DNA of 35,466 nt, from assembly GCA_021846485.1 (NCBI GenBank), contig JAJZWW010000002.1, forward strand, positions 1 through 35,466. The letters run 5' to 3'. Origin of the DNA: Actinomycetes bacterium (GTDB lineage: Bacteria; Actinomycetota; Acidimicrobiia; Acidimicrobiales; Palsa-688). The first letter of the stretch is position 1, and every line of letters starts with the position of its first letter. A model generated the notes under the pieces. The model saw only the letters and a program-made list of their open reading frames with translations. It was not told the DNA's origin and ran no database searches. This document shows positions 7,818 through 16,043 of the stretch, one piece after another. Both the position numbers and the translations under genes were made by a program.

Positions 7818-8822
7818 ATGAAGGTCGTCGTGGTCGGTGCCGGCCGCATGGGCCGACGTCGGGCGGAGTTGTTGGCACGGCACGGCGCCGTCGAGTCCGT
7901 GGTGGTGGCCAGCCGCAACGAGCCCAGTGCCCGGGCAGTGGCCGACAGCGTCGGCGGTCGCTGCGTACCCCTCGGCGCGGCCCTGGAGGTCCGCCCCGAC
8001 GCGGTCGTGGTGAGCCTGGCCACTGCGAGCCACGCCGAGCACCTGCTCGCGGCGCTTCGCCTCGGCGTGCCCATCCTCACCGAGAAGCCACTCGCCGTCG
8101 ACCTGGCGGGCACCCGTGAGGTGGTCGCCGCCGCTCGAAGCGCCGGGGTGGAGGTGCAGGTCGGCTTCCAGCGTCGGTTCGACCCGGCCTACGTCGAGGC
8201 GGCTCGCCTGGTGGCTACGGGCGCCCTCGGGACTCTCTACCACGTGCACATGACCTCCCACGACCGCGACGTCACGCCCGAGGAGTACATCCCCGGCTCC
8301 GGCGGGATCTTCCGCGACCTCCACGTGCACGACTTCGACGCCGCCCGGTTCCTCACCGGGCGGGAGATCGTCGAGGTCGATGCGCGGGCTTCGGTTCGCG
8401 CCCACCCCCGCTTCGCCCGCCACGACGACTTCGACGTCGCGACGGTCCTCGCAACGATGGACGACGGTCTGGTGGTGACGGTCACCGGGGCGCGCCACGA
8501 CCCTCTGGGCTACGACTTCCGGGTCGAGATGTTCGGCACCGAGGACTCCGTGGCGGCGGGCGCATCCCCCCGGACGCCGCTGCGTTCGCTCGAAGCGGGG
8601 GGACCTGGCGTGCCGGAGCGGCCCTACGAGGGTTTCCTGGACCGCTTTGCCGCAGCCTTCGAGGCGGAGACCAGCGCCTTCGTGGACCTGGTCCTCGGCC
8701 GGGGGACCAACCCCTGCCCGCCCGAGGAAGCGGCTCGGGCGATGGAGGCGGCGGTCGCCTGCGAGCGGTCGGTCGCCGAGCACCGGCCGGTCGGCCTCGC
8801 CGAGGTGCAGGTGCCCGCGTGA
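7818..8822 (+). CDS. Gfo/Idh/MocA family dehydrogenase, inositol 2-dehydrogenase-like
   Basis: NAD(P)-dependent oxidoreductase of 334 aa, the normal length for a single-domain-pair inositol dehydrogenase. The N-terminal Rossmann fold has VVVGAGRMGRRR. The catalytic lysine motif TEKPLAV is at 88-94 (K90). GFQRRFDPAY (116-125) and RDLHVHDFDAARF with D167 and H171 complete the active site. Its core motifs closely parallel those of the IolG half of the divergent fusion gene, so it probably acts on myo-inositol or another inositol stereoisomer; the exact substrate cannot be read from sequence. The ATG has a GAGG about 6-9 bases upstream. Its stop overlaps the next dehydrogenase as GTGA. Confidence 0.88.
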   Translation: MKVVVVGAGRMGRRRAELLARHGAVESVVVASRNEPSARAVADSVGGRCVPLGAALEVRPDAVVVSLATASHAEHLLAALRLGVPILTEKPLAVDLAGTREVVAAARSAGVEVQVGFQRRFDPAYVEAARLVATGALGTLYHVHMTSHDRDVTPEEYIPGSGGIFRDLHVHDFDAARFLTGREIVEVDARASVRAHPRFARHDDFDVATVLATMDDGLVVTVTGARHDPLGYDFRVEMFGTEDSVAAGASPRTPLRSLEAGGPGVPERPYEGFLDRFAAAFEAETSAFVDLVLGRGTNPCPPEEAARAMEAAVACERSVAEHRPVGLAEVQVPA

Positions 8823-9997
8823 GCCGGCGACTCGGGATCGGCCTGCTCGGGGTCGGCTGGATGGGGTCGCTGCACACCCGCTCGCTCCGGCGCCTCCCCG
8901 ACCACTACCCCGATCTGGCCACCGGCTGCGACTTCGTCGTCGCCGCGGACCCCAGCCCGGGGGGGCGACGTCGCGCCGTCGAGGAGCTCGGCTACGAGCG
9001 AGCCGAACAGGACTGGCGGGCGGTCGTGGAGGACCCCCGAGTGGACCTGGTCTCGGTCACTGCCCCCAACGCCTTCCACCGGGAGATGTCCCTGGCGGTC
9101 ATCCACGCGGGCAAGGCCCTGTGGGTGGAGAAGCCGGTCGGCCGGGGAGTGGCGGAGACCGCGGAGGTCGCCGGGGCTGCGGCGCGCGCCGCCACGATCT
9201 CGGCCGTCGGCTTCAACTACCGCAACGTCCCGCTCGTGGAGCACGCAGTCGCGCTGATCGCCCGCGGGACCATCGGCCGGCTGACCGGGTTCCGCGGGTG
9301 GTTCCTCGGTGACTACGCGAGCAACCCGTGGGGGCCGCTCAACTGGCGTTTCTCGCGCGCCGGGGCAGGTTCGGGTGCCCTGGGCGACCTGATGTGCCAC
9401 GTCGTCGACCTGGCCGCCACCCTGGTCGGGCCGCTCCAGGAGGTGGTGGCGTCGACCGATGTGGTGGTCCCTCGCCGCCCACTGCCCACGGCGGGAGACG
9501 AGCACTTCAGCACGCTCGACTCGCCGGTCGAGCCGCCCGGCGACGACGTGCCCACCGGCCCCGTCGAGAACGAGGACAGCGCCCGCGCGCTGGTGCGCTT
9601 CACTGGCGGCGCCTCCGGGTTCCTGGAGGTCGGCCGGGCAGTGGTCGGGCCCCACTGCTCTCTCGGCTTCGAGGTCTACGGTAGCGCCGGGTCGCTGCGC
9701 TGGGACTTCGAGCGGATGAACGAGATGGGGCTCTACCGGGCCGACACGCCCGGCGACGCCGGCTACCGGCGGGTGCTCGCCCGACCCGGTCACGGGGAGT
9801 ACGGGCGCTTCCAGCCGGGACCGGCGATCGCCATGGGCTTCGACGACCTGAAGGTCGTGGAGGCGGCGCGGCTGGTGCGGGCCGTCGTGTCCGCCGAGAA
9901 GTGCACCCCGGGGTTGCCCGAGGCGCTGGCCGCCGCCCGGGCACTCGACGCCATGGAGCGGTCGGCGCTGAGCCGGGCATGGGAGCCGGTGGGATGA
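8819..9997 (+). CDS. Gfo/Idh/MocA family dehydrogenase, longer subtype
   Basis: Oxidoreductase of 392 aa, diverged from its neighbour. It has the Rossmann motif GLLGVGWMGSLHTRSL, the catalytic WVEKPVGRG (K105) and GDLMCHVVDLAATLVG with D190 and H194. The extra loop GWFLGDYASNPWGPLNWRF (about 160-178) and the segment with PLPTAGDEHF are typical of the longer subgroup that includes scyllo-inositol and levoglucosan-type dehydrogenases. The start is a GTG within GTGA, coupled to the previous gene. Being co-transcribed with another inositol-type dehydrogenase and upstream of an ABC transporter, it probably handles an alternative stereoisomer or inosose (inference). Confidence 0.87.
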   Translation: MSRRLGIGLLGVGWMGSLHTRSLRRLPDHYPDLATGCDFVVAADPSPGGRRRAVEELGYERAEQDWRAVVEDPRVDLVSVTAPNAFHREMSLAVIHAGKALWVEKPVGRGVAETAEVAGAAARAATISAVGFNYRNVPLVEHAVALIARGTIGRLTGFRGWFLGDYASNPWGPLNWRFSRAGAGSGALGDLMCHVVDLAATLVGPLQEVVASTDVVVPRRPLPTAGDEHFSTLDSPVEPPGDDVPTGPVENEDSARALVRFTGGASGFLEVGRAVVGPHCSLGFEVYGSAGSLRWDFERMNEMGLYRADTPGDAGYRRVLARPGHGEYGRFQPGPAIAMGFDDLKVVEAARLVRAVVSAEKCTPGLPEALAAARALDAMERSALSRAWEPVG

Positions 9998-10360
9998 ACC
10001 GCCAGCGCCAGGAGCCCGGCCCCCCGGGGCGGGGCGGCGGAAGCCACGGCGAGCCCGGAGGGCTGCTGCGCCCGAAGGAGCCGGAACGTCTAACGTCGGA
10101 GCTGAACCGGGGGTTCCCGGAGGAGAGGAGGGGGGTCGCGGTCCTGGTCCTGGAAAGCCTCCAGCCATCACAGGAGCAAAGATGCGGGTGGGACGAGCGC
10201 CGAGGACCGCGCCGCCGCACCCCCTCACCTGCGAGTAGTAGCAACGAGTGGTAGCAATCTGCCGGCGGCACCATCCCGGCCCCGGCCCGCTCCGCGGACC
10301 GCACGGCCCCGCCGGAGAGCAAGGCATCAACGTTCCAACCAGAATGGGGGAATCCTCAGC
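9998..10360 (+). other. Intergenic region and leader upstream of the ABC transporter
   Basis: No convincing gene. An 87-codon open frame from 9994 overlaps the preceding stop as ATGA but is Gly/Pro/Arg-rich without family features. The stretch holds a GC-rich segment (10020-10040) and a duplicated GTAGCAA (10238-10257) that could mark the promoter. About 100 bases of leader then run to the binding-protein ATG, with GGGGGAA about 8 bases before it. Confidence 0.5.
10238..10257 (+). promoter_or_regulatory. Direct repeat GTAGCAA, possible tandem -10 or regulator site
   Basis: GTAGCAA occurs at 10238-10244 and 10251-10257 with a 13-base period. TAGCAA resembles the -10 box seen before lldD (26746-26751). 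The pair could be two alternative -10 elements, or half-sites of an activator or repressor controlling the transporter operon. No clear -35 was seen. Confidence 0.35.
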
Positions 10361-11494
10361 ATGTCCTACGAAGTGAAAGAAGTCGACCCGCGCGAGCGGG
10401 AGCTGTCCCGCCGCCGGTTCCTCAAGCGAGCCGGGGCCGCCGCCCTGGCCGTCCCGGCACTCAGCACCGTGCTCGAGGCCTGCGGGACCTCGTCGCCGGG
10501 GACCGCCAACGCCTCCAGCTTCGGGCCCAACGGCAAGGACCCGTTCGGCAAGCATCCCAACTGGACCTTCGCCCTGATCAACCACGTGACGACCAACCCG
10601 TTCTTCGTGCCGACCCGCTACGGCGCCCAGGACGCCTGCGCCCTCCTCGGGGTCAGCTACACCTGGACCGGTTCGGCGAACTCGATCGTGCCGCACATGG
10701 TCTCGGCCATGAACACCGCCATCGCCGACAAGGTCCACGGCATCGGGGTGCCGGTGATCGACCCCACTGCCTTCATCAAGCCCACCGACGACGCCCTCAC
10801 CGAGGGCATCCCGGTCGTGGCCTACAACGCCAACCCGCCGGCCAACTCCAAGAACAACCAGATGGCCTACATCGGCCAGAACCTGTTCCAGGCCGGAGTG
10901 CTGGCCGGCCACAAGATCCTCAGCTACGTCTCCAAGGGCGACCTGGTCGGCGGGATGATCGCCACCCCGGGCACCGCCAACATCCAGCCCCGCATGGACG
11001 GGGCGAAGTCCGTGCTGGAGCCGGCCGGGGTCAACCTGGTCGAGGTGGCCACCGGCGCCCAGCTCTCCCAGGAGTTCTCGACGGTGCCCAGCTGGTACCT
11101 CGGGCACAAGGACGTCAAGTTCCTCTACGCGGTCGACGACGGCTCCGGCGAGGCGGTCGCCGAGACGATCACCAAGTACAACCTGAAGGGCAAGGTGCAC
11201 GGGTCGGGGTGGGACGTCGCCGTCCCGGAGCTGAAGGCCGTGAAGAACGGATCGCTGGACTTCTCCATCGACCAGCAGGCGTACCTCCAGGGCTTCATCC
11301 CGATCGTGCAGCTCTTCTTCTACCAGCTGTCGGGAGGCTTGATGCGGCCGTGCAACACCGACACCGGCCTCAACTTCATCACCTCCACCAACGTCGACAG
11401 CTACCTCAACGTCCCCTCCCGGTACGAGGGCAGCACCACCGCCGAGAAGGTCCTGTCGGTTCCCTCGAAGATCCCGGAGGTAGCGCTGCAATGA
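10361..11494 (+). CDS. Sugar ABC transporter substrate-binding lipoprotein (CUT2 type)
   Basis: Extracytoplasmic binding protein of 377 aa. The N terminus has a twin-arginine signal, SRRRFLKRAG (about 16-25), followed by a hydrophobic segment and a lipobox ending at C41 (STVLEACG), so it is likely exported folded and lipid-anchored. The mature part is a periplasmic-binding-protein type I fold like RbsB. Supporting stretches are FALINHVTTNPFFVPTRYGAQDA, GIGVPVIDPTAF, GIPVVAYNANPP and QQAYLQGFIPIVQL. First gene of an operon with the permease and ATPase, joined to the permease by an ATGA overlap. Placement after two inositol-type dehydrogenases suggests inositol or a polyol as ligand (inference). 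Confidence 0.9.
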   Translation: MSYEVKEVDPRERELSRRRFLKRAGAAALAVPALSTVLEACGTSSPGTANASSFGPNGKDPFGKHPNWTFALINHVTTNPFFVPTRYGAQDACALLGVSYTWTGSANSIVPHMVSAMNTAIADKVHGIGVPVIDPTAFIKPTDDALTEGIPVVAYNANPPANSKNNQMAYIGQNLFQAGVLAGHKILSYVSKGDLVGGMIATPGTANIQPRMDGAKSVLEPAGVNLVEVATGAQLSQEFSTVPSWYLGHKDVKFLYAVDDGSGEAVAETITKYNLKGKVHGSGWDVAVPELKAVKNGSLDFSIDQQAYLQGFIPIVQLFFYQLSGGLMRPCNTDTGLNFITSTNVDSYLNVPSRYEGSTTAEKVLSVPSKIPEVALQ

Positions 11495-12528
11495 GCCAGG
11501 CCATCCTTCCCCATGCCGGCGGAGACACCTACGCGACCCCCTCCGCCCGTACGGCTGGGAGGAGTGGCATTGGCTGGCGCGTGCTGGTCGAGCGGCGCGA
11601 GGCGGCGATCCTGGTCGTCGCCATCGCGCTCTTCGTCTACTTCACCGTCGCCTCGGCCAACTTCCTCACCGTCGCCGACCTGCAGAACCTCTCGCAGTTC
11701 GTGGGGCCGGTCGCGGTGATCGGGGCCGGCGAGGTGATGCTGCTCGTGTGCGCCGAGGTCGACCTGTCCGCCGGGACCGTGTTCGTGTTCATGCCCTTCG
11801 TCGTGTACTACGCGAACCAGGACCTGGGTCTGCCGATGCTGGCCTCGATCGTCGTCGCAGTGGTGGTCGCCGGCGTGGTGGGGGCGCTGAACGGGATCAT
11901 CACCACCAGCCTCAACGTGCCGTCGTTCATCACGACCCTCGGCATGCTGTTCGCCCTGGACGGGATCATGCTGGTCACCTCCAACGCCGCGCAGCTCACC
12001 ATGCCGACCGTCGGCACGCTCTCCAACGTCTTCGGCGGCTACGGGTGGTCGGAGATCATCTGGTCGGTGGTGTTGGTGGCCATCATGTACGTCGTGCTCA
12101 ACCGGACCCGCTTCGGCATGCACACTGTCGCCGCCGGGGGCAACCTGGTCGGCGCCTCCGAGGCCGGCGTGCCGGTGAACCGGGTGAAGATCTGGTGCTT
12201 CGTGATCTGCTCGGCGCTGTCGGGGCTCATTGGGATCGTCGACGCCACCCGCATCACCGTGCTCGACCCGGGCAACCCCGGGACCCAGGAGATGTTCTAC
12301 GCCATCGCGGCCGCGGTCATCGGCGGAACCGCCCTGACCGGAGGCAGCGGCACGGTGATCGGCGCGTTCGTCGGCGCCGTGGTCCTCGGCGTGCTGTTCG
12401 TCGGGCTCACCATCGTCGGCATCAGCGCCAACGCCTTCGTGCTGATCCTCGGAGCGGCCATCCTCGGGGCGATGATCGCCAACGTCCAGCTCGCCAGGTT
12501 CGCCGAGAAGAGGAAGCTGCCGTCGTGA
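11491..12528 (+). CDS. Sugar ABC transporter permease (RbsC/CUT2 family)
   Basis: Membrane permease of 345 aa with about 9-10 hydrophobic segments, beginning at AAILVVAIALFVYFTVASANFLT (about 37-60). Family landmarks are AEVDLSAGTVF, LNGIITTSLNVPSFITTLGML, NRTRFGMHTVAAGGN-like cytoplasmic loop residues and the late AAAVIGGTALTGGSGTVIGAFVGA. The equivalent RbsC segment is also GGTSLSGG-like. The ATG at 11491 is chosen for the ATGA overlap with the binding protein and for GGAGG 10 bases upstream. It is coupled to the ATPase by a GTGA overlap. It probably works as a homodimer. Confidence 0.92.
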   Translation: MSQAILPHAGGDTYATPSARTAGRSGIGWRVLVERREAAILVVAIALFVYFTVASANFLTVADLQNLSQFVGPVAVIGAGEVMLLVCAEVDLSAGTVFVFMPFVVYYANQDLGLPMLASIVVAVVVAGVVGALNGIITTSLNVPSFITTLGMLFALDGIMLVTSNAAQLTMPTVGTLSNVFGGYGWSEIIWSVVLVAIMYVVLNRTRFGMHTVAAGGNLVGASEAGVPVNRVKIWCFVICSALSGLIGIVDATRITVLDPGNPGTQEMFYAIAAAVIGGTALTGGSGTVIGAFVGAVVLGVLFVGLTIVGISANAFVLILGAAILGAMIANVQLARFAEKRKLPS

Positions 12529-13352
12529 CCACCACCGACCTCCACGCCGCCCGCCACGACCGCTCCGTCGCGGGCGAGGAGATCCTCCGGACCGAGGGCA
12601 TCACCAAGCACTTCGGGCCGGTCGTCGCGCTGCGGGGAGTGGACATGCACCTCCGCCGCGGGGAGGTGCTCGGCCTGGTCGGGGACAACGGGGCGGGCAA
12701 GACCACCTTCGTGAAGATCCTCTGCGGCTACCAGCGGCCCGACGCCGGCAAGATGTTCGTCGAGGGCCAGGAGGTGCACTTCCGCTCGGTCAGCGACTCC
12801 CGGGCCGTGGGAATCGAGACGGTCTACCAGGATCTCGCCCTGGTCCCGCAGCTCCCGGTCTACAAGAACCTGTTCCTCAAGCGGGAGATCGTCGCCGGTG
12901 GCCGGCTCGGGTTCCTGTCCGACAACAAGATGCGCAGGCTCGCCCGTCAGTACCTCGGCGACATCAAGGTGAACGTCCCCTCGGTCGACGCCCCCGTCGA
13001 GCGACTCTCCGGCGGTCAGCGCCAGGCGATCGCCGTCGCCCGGGCGACCCGCTCCGACGTCAAGATCCTGCTGCTCGACGAACCGCTGTCGGCGATGGGC
13101 GCCAAGGAGTCGGCACTGATCATCGACTTGGTCCGCGACCTGTCGAAGAACCGCGGCGTGTCGATCATCGTGATCGACCACAACTACGCCCACATTTTCG
13201 AGCTGTGCGACCGGGTCAACGTCATCCACCAGGGCGTCGTGAGCTTCGACAAGCCGGTGGGGGACACCTCCTTGGAGGAGCTCACCAGCTACATGGTCTC
13301 GGAGTACCGCCAGGAGATCATGTCCGGGCGCGCGGCGCGCCAGGACGGCTGA
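12525..13352 (+). CDS. Sugar ABC transporter ATP-binding protein (single-domain CUT2 type)
   Basis: Cytoplasmic ATPase of 275 aa. It has Walker [10 protein letters not shown] (53-61), Q-loop TVYQDLAL, signature LSGGQRQ (161-167), Walker B ILLLDEP (181-187) and the H-loop histidine in VIDHN (H219). RbsA and MglA carry two such domains in about 500 aa; this protein has one, as in FrcA-type systems, so it likely dimerises. The D-loop region reads LSAMGAKES, as in other single-domain CUT2 ATPases. The GTG start overlaps the permease stop. Its last 35 bases overlap the convergent xylulokinase gene. Confidence 0.92.
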   Translation: MTTTDLHAARHDRSVAGEEILRTEGITKHFGPVVALRGVDMHLRRGEVLGLVGDNGAGKTTFVKILCGYQRPDAGKMFVEGQEVHFRSVSDSRAVGIETVYQDLALVPQLPVYKNLFLKREIVAGGRLGFLSDNKMRRLARQYLGDIKVNVPSVDAPVERLSGGQRQAIAVARATRSDVKILLLDEPLSAMGAKESALIIDLVRDLSKNRGVSIIVIDHNYAHIFELCDRVNVIHQGVVSFDKPVGDTSLEELTSYMVSEYRQEIMSGRAARQDG

Positions 13353-14754
13353 GGCCGGCTCCCGGTCGGTCAGCGGTCAGGTCCCGGACGGCGGCGTAGC
13401 GCTCCCGCACCGCGGGGTCGGGCTCGGCCTCGCGCACGGTGGCCGGCGACGCCTCCCAGGTTGGCGGCCGGTCCCCGCCGGCGCGCGCCCACGCCGCCTG
13501 GAGGGCGGCGCCGTCGGCCACGTGCTCCCCCTCGGTGGGCACCACCACGGGTAGCCCGAGGATCGCGGGGGCGAGGGTGACCACCGCCGGGTTGCGCGCG
13601 CCGCCCCCGACGAGCAGCGCCCGGCGCGCCTCGACGCCGCTGCGGCGCAGCTGGTCCAGCCCGTCGGCGAGGCCGCACAAGAGCCCCTCGACGGCGGCCC
13701 GGGCGACGTTGGCGGCCACCAGGTTGGTGTCGGTGAGTCCGTGGAGGGCGCCGGTGGCGTCGGGCCGGTTGGGGGTGCGCTCCCCGACCAGGTAGGGGAC
13801 GAGCACCAGTCCCTCCGCCCCCGGCGGGGAGGAGAGTGCGAGCTCGGCGAGGCGGGAGGCGGACACCCCGAGCAGGCGGCAGGCCGCCTGAAGCACCCCA
13901 GCCCCGTTGAGGGTGCACACCAGCGGCAGGAACGCGCCCGTCGCGTCGGCGAAGCCGGCTACCGCCCCGGAGGGGTCGGCGGTCGGGGAGGCGTTCACCG
14001 CGGTCACCACGCCCGAGGTGCCGATGGAGACGACCACGTCACCGGCGGCGGCACCGAGCCCGAGCGCGGATGCGGCGTTGTCGCCGGCGCCGGGGGCGAC
14101 GAGAGCCCCGCCCGGGCTCTCCCCGACGACCTCTGCGGGGGCGGCCACCCGGGGCAGCCCCGGCGCCCGGCCCATGGCCAACCCGAGCAGGTCGGGGCGC
14201 CACGCCCCCGTCACCGGTGACCAGTACCCCGTGCCGCTGGCGTCGCTGCGGTCAGTGGTGAGCGCCGCCGCCGCCCCTTGTAGCCGCCAGGTCAGCCAGT
14301 CGTGGGGCAGGCACACCGCTGCCGTCGCCGCGGCGTTCGCTGGCTCGTGCTCCGCCAGCCACCGCAGCTTGGTGACCGTGAACGACGCCACCGGCACCGA
14401 CCCGACCGCCTCCGCCCACGCCGCCGCACCCCCTGGTAGCTCGGCCACCAGGTCGGCGGCCGCGGCAGCGGAGCGGGTGTCGTGCCACAGCAGCGCGTCG
14501 CGCACCACCTCGCCGGAGCCGTCGAGGCACACCATCCCGTGCTGCTGGCCGGCGACGGCGATGGCTGCCACGTCATCGAGACCGCCGGCATCGGACGCGG
14601 CCTCCTGGAGCGCCGCCCACCACGCCTCCGGTGGGACCTCCGAACCAGGGGGGTGGGCGGACCGCCCGGTGCGCACCGCCTCGCCGGTGTCGGCGTCGCG
14701 TACGACCACCTTGCAAGCGGTGGTGGACGAGTCGACCCCGGCGACCAGCGCCAT
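13318..14754 (-). CDS. xylB: Xylulokinase (FGGY family)
   Basis: Phosphorylates D-xylulose to xylulose 5-phosphate. The 478-aa FGGY kinase has the first actin-like ATPase domain with [13 protein letters not shown] (6-18), the substrate region [11 protein letters not shown] (69-79) and WHDTRS, and the likely catalytic base D225 in [15 protein letters not shown]. The ATP-site motif [10 protein letters not shown] follows in the second domain, with [18 protein letters not shown] between. Length and motif order fit XylB. It lies 6 bases after the xylose isomerase stop, on the same strand. Its C-terminal Pro/Ala/Arg-rich tail overlaps the end of the opposing ABC ATPase gene by 35 bases. Confidence 0.92.
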   Translation of the reverse strand: MALVAGVDSSTTACKVVVRDADTGEAVRTGRSAHPPGSEVPPEAWWAALQEAASDAGGLDDVAAIAVAGQQHGMVCLDGSGEVVRDALLWHDTRSAAAAADLVAELPGGAAAWAEAVGSVPVASFTVTKLRWLAEHEPANAAATAAVCLPHDWLTWRLQGAAAALTTDRSDASGTGYWSPVTGAWRPDLLGLAMGRAPGLPRVAAPAEVVGESPGGALVAPGAGDNAASALGLGAAAGDVVVSIGTSGVVTAVNASPTADPSGAVAGFADATGAFLPLVCTLNGAGVLQAACRLLGVSASRLAELALSSPPGAEGLVLVPYLVGERTPNRPDATGALHGLTDTNLVAANVARAAVEGLLCGLADGLDQLRRSGVEARRALLVGGGARNPAVVTLAPAILGLPVVVPTEGEHVADGAALQAAWARAGGDRPPTWEASPATVREAEPDPAVRERYAAVRDLTADRPGAGLSRPGAPRART

Positions 14755-14760
14755 CGGGCC

Positions 14761-15960
14761 CTACCGGGCACCCATCAGGTGCTCGAGGGCCAGCTGGTTG
14801 AGGCGCACGAACCCGTAGCCCCGCTCGCCCAGCTTGTCGGCGTCGAAGTCCTCCCAGGCCCCCCGGTCGGCGCGCAGGCCCTCGGCCGTCTCGCCGGGGT
14901 CGAGGGTCGGGGTGGTGAGGGTGGTGACCCCCGACACCTCCAGCGCCTCGGCGACCTCCGGGTCGGCGCGGTAGCTCGCCGCCCGCTGGGCGAGCAGCAG
15001 GTAGGTGCGCATGTTGGCCGCCGCCGAGTCCCACACGCCGCCGTCGTCCTCGGTGCGTGACGGCTTGTAGTCGAAGTGCCGCGGTCCGTCGTAGGCCGGG
15101 CCGCCACCGGGGGCGCCGTGCTCGAGCAGGTCCACCAGGAAGAAGGCGTTGACCAGGTCCCCGTGGCCGAAGACCAGGTCCTGGTCGAACTTGATCGACC
15201 GCTGCCCGTTGAGGTCGAGGTGGAACAGCTTCCCGGCCCAAAGCGCCTGGGCGACGCCGTGGGCGTAGTTGAGCCCGGCCATCTGCTCGTGCCCCACCTC
15301 GGGGTTGACCCCCACCATGTCGGCGTGCTCGAGGCCGGCGATGAACGCCAGGGCGTGGCCGACGGTTGGCAGGAGGATGTCGCCCCGGGGCTCGTTGGGC
15401 TTGGGCTCGAGGGCGAAGCGGATCGGCCAGCCCCGGTCGCGCACCCACCCTGCGAGGGTGTCGATCGCCTCCCGGTAGCGGTCCAGGGCAGCCCGGACGT
15501 CCTTGGCCCCCTCGAACTCCGAGCCTTCCCGCCCGCCCCAGAACACGTAGGTCGTCGCGCCCAGCTCGGCCGCCAGCTCCAGGTTGCGCATCACCTTGCG
15601 CACGGCGTAGCGCCGCACGGCCCGGTCGTTGCTCGTGAAACCGCCGTCTTTGAACACCGGGTGGGTGAACAGGTTGGTGGTCATCATCGGGACCACCATC
15701 CCCGTCTCCTCCAGCGCCTCCCGGAAACGGGCGATCGCCGCGTCCCGTGCTGCCGGGGTCGACCCCGGCGGGACCAGGTCGTCGTCGTGGAAGGTGATCC
15801 CCCACGCGCCGAGCTCGGCCAGCCGGTGCACCGCCCGGACCGGATCGAGAGGTGCGCGGGTTGCGTCCCCGAAAGTGTCACGGGCCTGCCAGCTCACGGT
15901 CCACAGACCGAAGCTGAACCGGTCGGACGGGCCGGGGTGGGGAGGGGAAGGGGCGGCCAC
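14761..15960 (-). CDS. xylA: Xylose isomerase (XylA, Streptomyces-type)
   Basis: Interconverts D-xylose and D-xylulose in a metal-dependent TIM barrel. The roughly 400-aa protein is the compact class I type. Landmarks: [20 protein letters not shown] with the catalytic histidine, YVFWGGREG, the metal-ligand run [30 protein letters not shown], and [10 protein letters not shown] with a second metal cluster. The start is uncertain: GTG 15969, ATG 15966 and GTG 15960 are all in frame. GTG 15960 is given because GGAGG lies 8 bases upstream; for the others the motif is too close. It is separated from uxuB by about 80 bases, which could hold a secondary promoter. Confidence 0.94.
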   Translation of the reverse strand: MAAPSPPHPGPSDRFSFGLWTVSWQARDTFGDATRAPLDPVRAVHRLAELGAWGITFHDDDLVPPGSTPAARDAAIARFREALEETGMVVPMMTTNLFTHPVFKDGGFTSNDRAVRRYAVRKVMRNLELAAELGATTYVFWGGREGSEFEGAKDVRAALDRYREAIDTLAGWVRDRGWPIRFALEPKPNEPRGDILLPTVGHALAFIAGLEHADMVGVNPEVGHEQMAGLNYAHGVAQALWAGKLFHLDLNGQRSIKFDQDLVFGHGDLVNAFFLVDLLEHGAPGGGPAYDGPRHFDYKPSRTEDDGGVWDSAAANMRTYLLLAQRAASYRADPEVAEALEVSGVTTLTTPTLDPGETAEGLRADRGAWEDFDADKLGERGYGFVRLNQLALEHLMGAR

Positions 15961-16043
15961 GATCATCACCTCCGATGCTCGGGGTACGAGGCGAGACCCA
16001 CGGTAGCGCCGTCCGGCGCCAGCTGCCCCCTGGGGATCTCAGC

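Noticed and set aside
9994-10254. 87-codon frame starting in an ATGA overlap with the second dehydrogenase
   Set aside because: The overlap is tempting, but the translation is Gly/Pro/Arg/Ser-rich without family features, and the frame runs through the likely promoter region of the transporter.
8624-11491. Minus-strand frame of 955 codons opposite the dehydrogenase and binding-protein genes
   Set aside because: It has no recognisable domain and is fully antisense to three well-supported genes and their gap.
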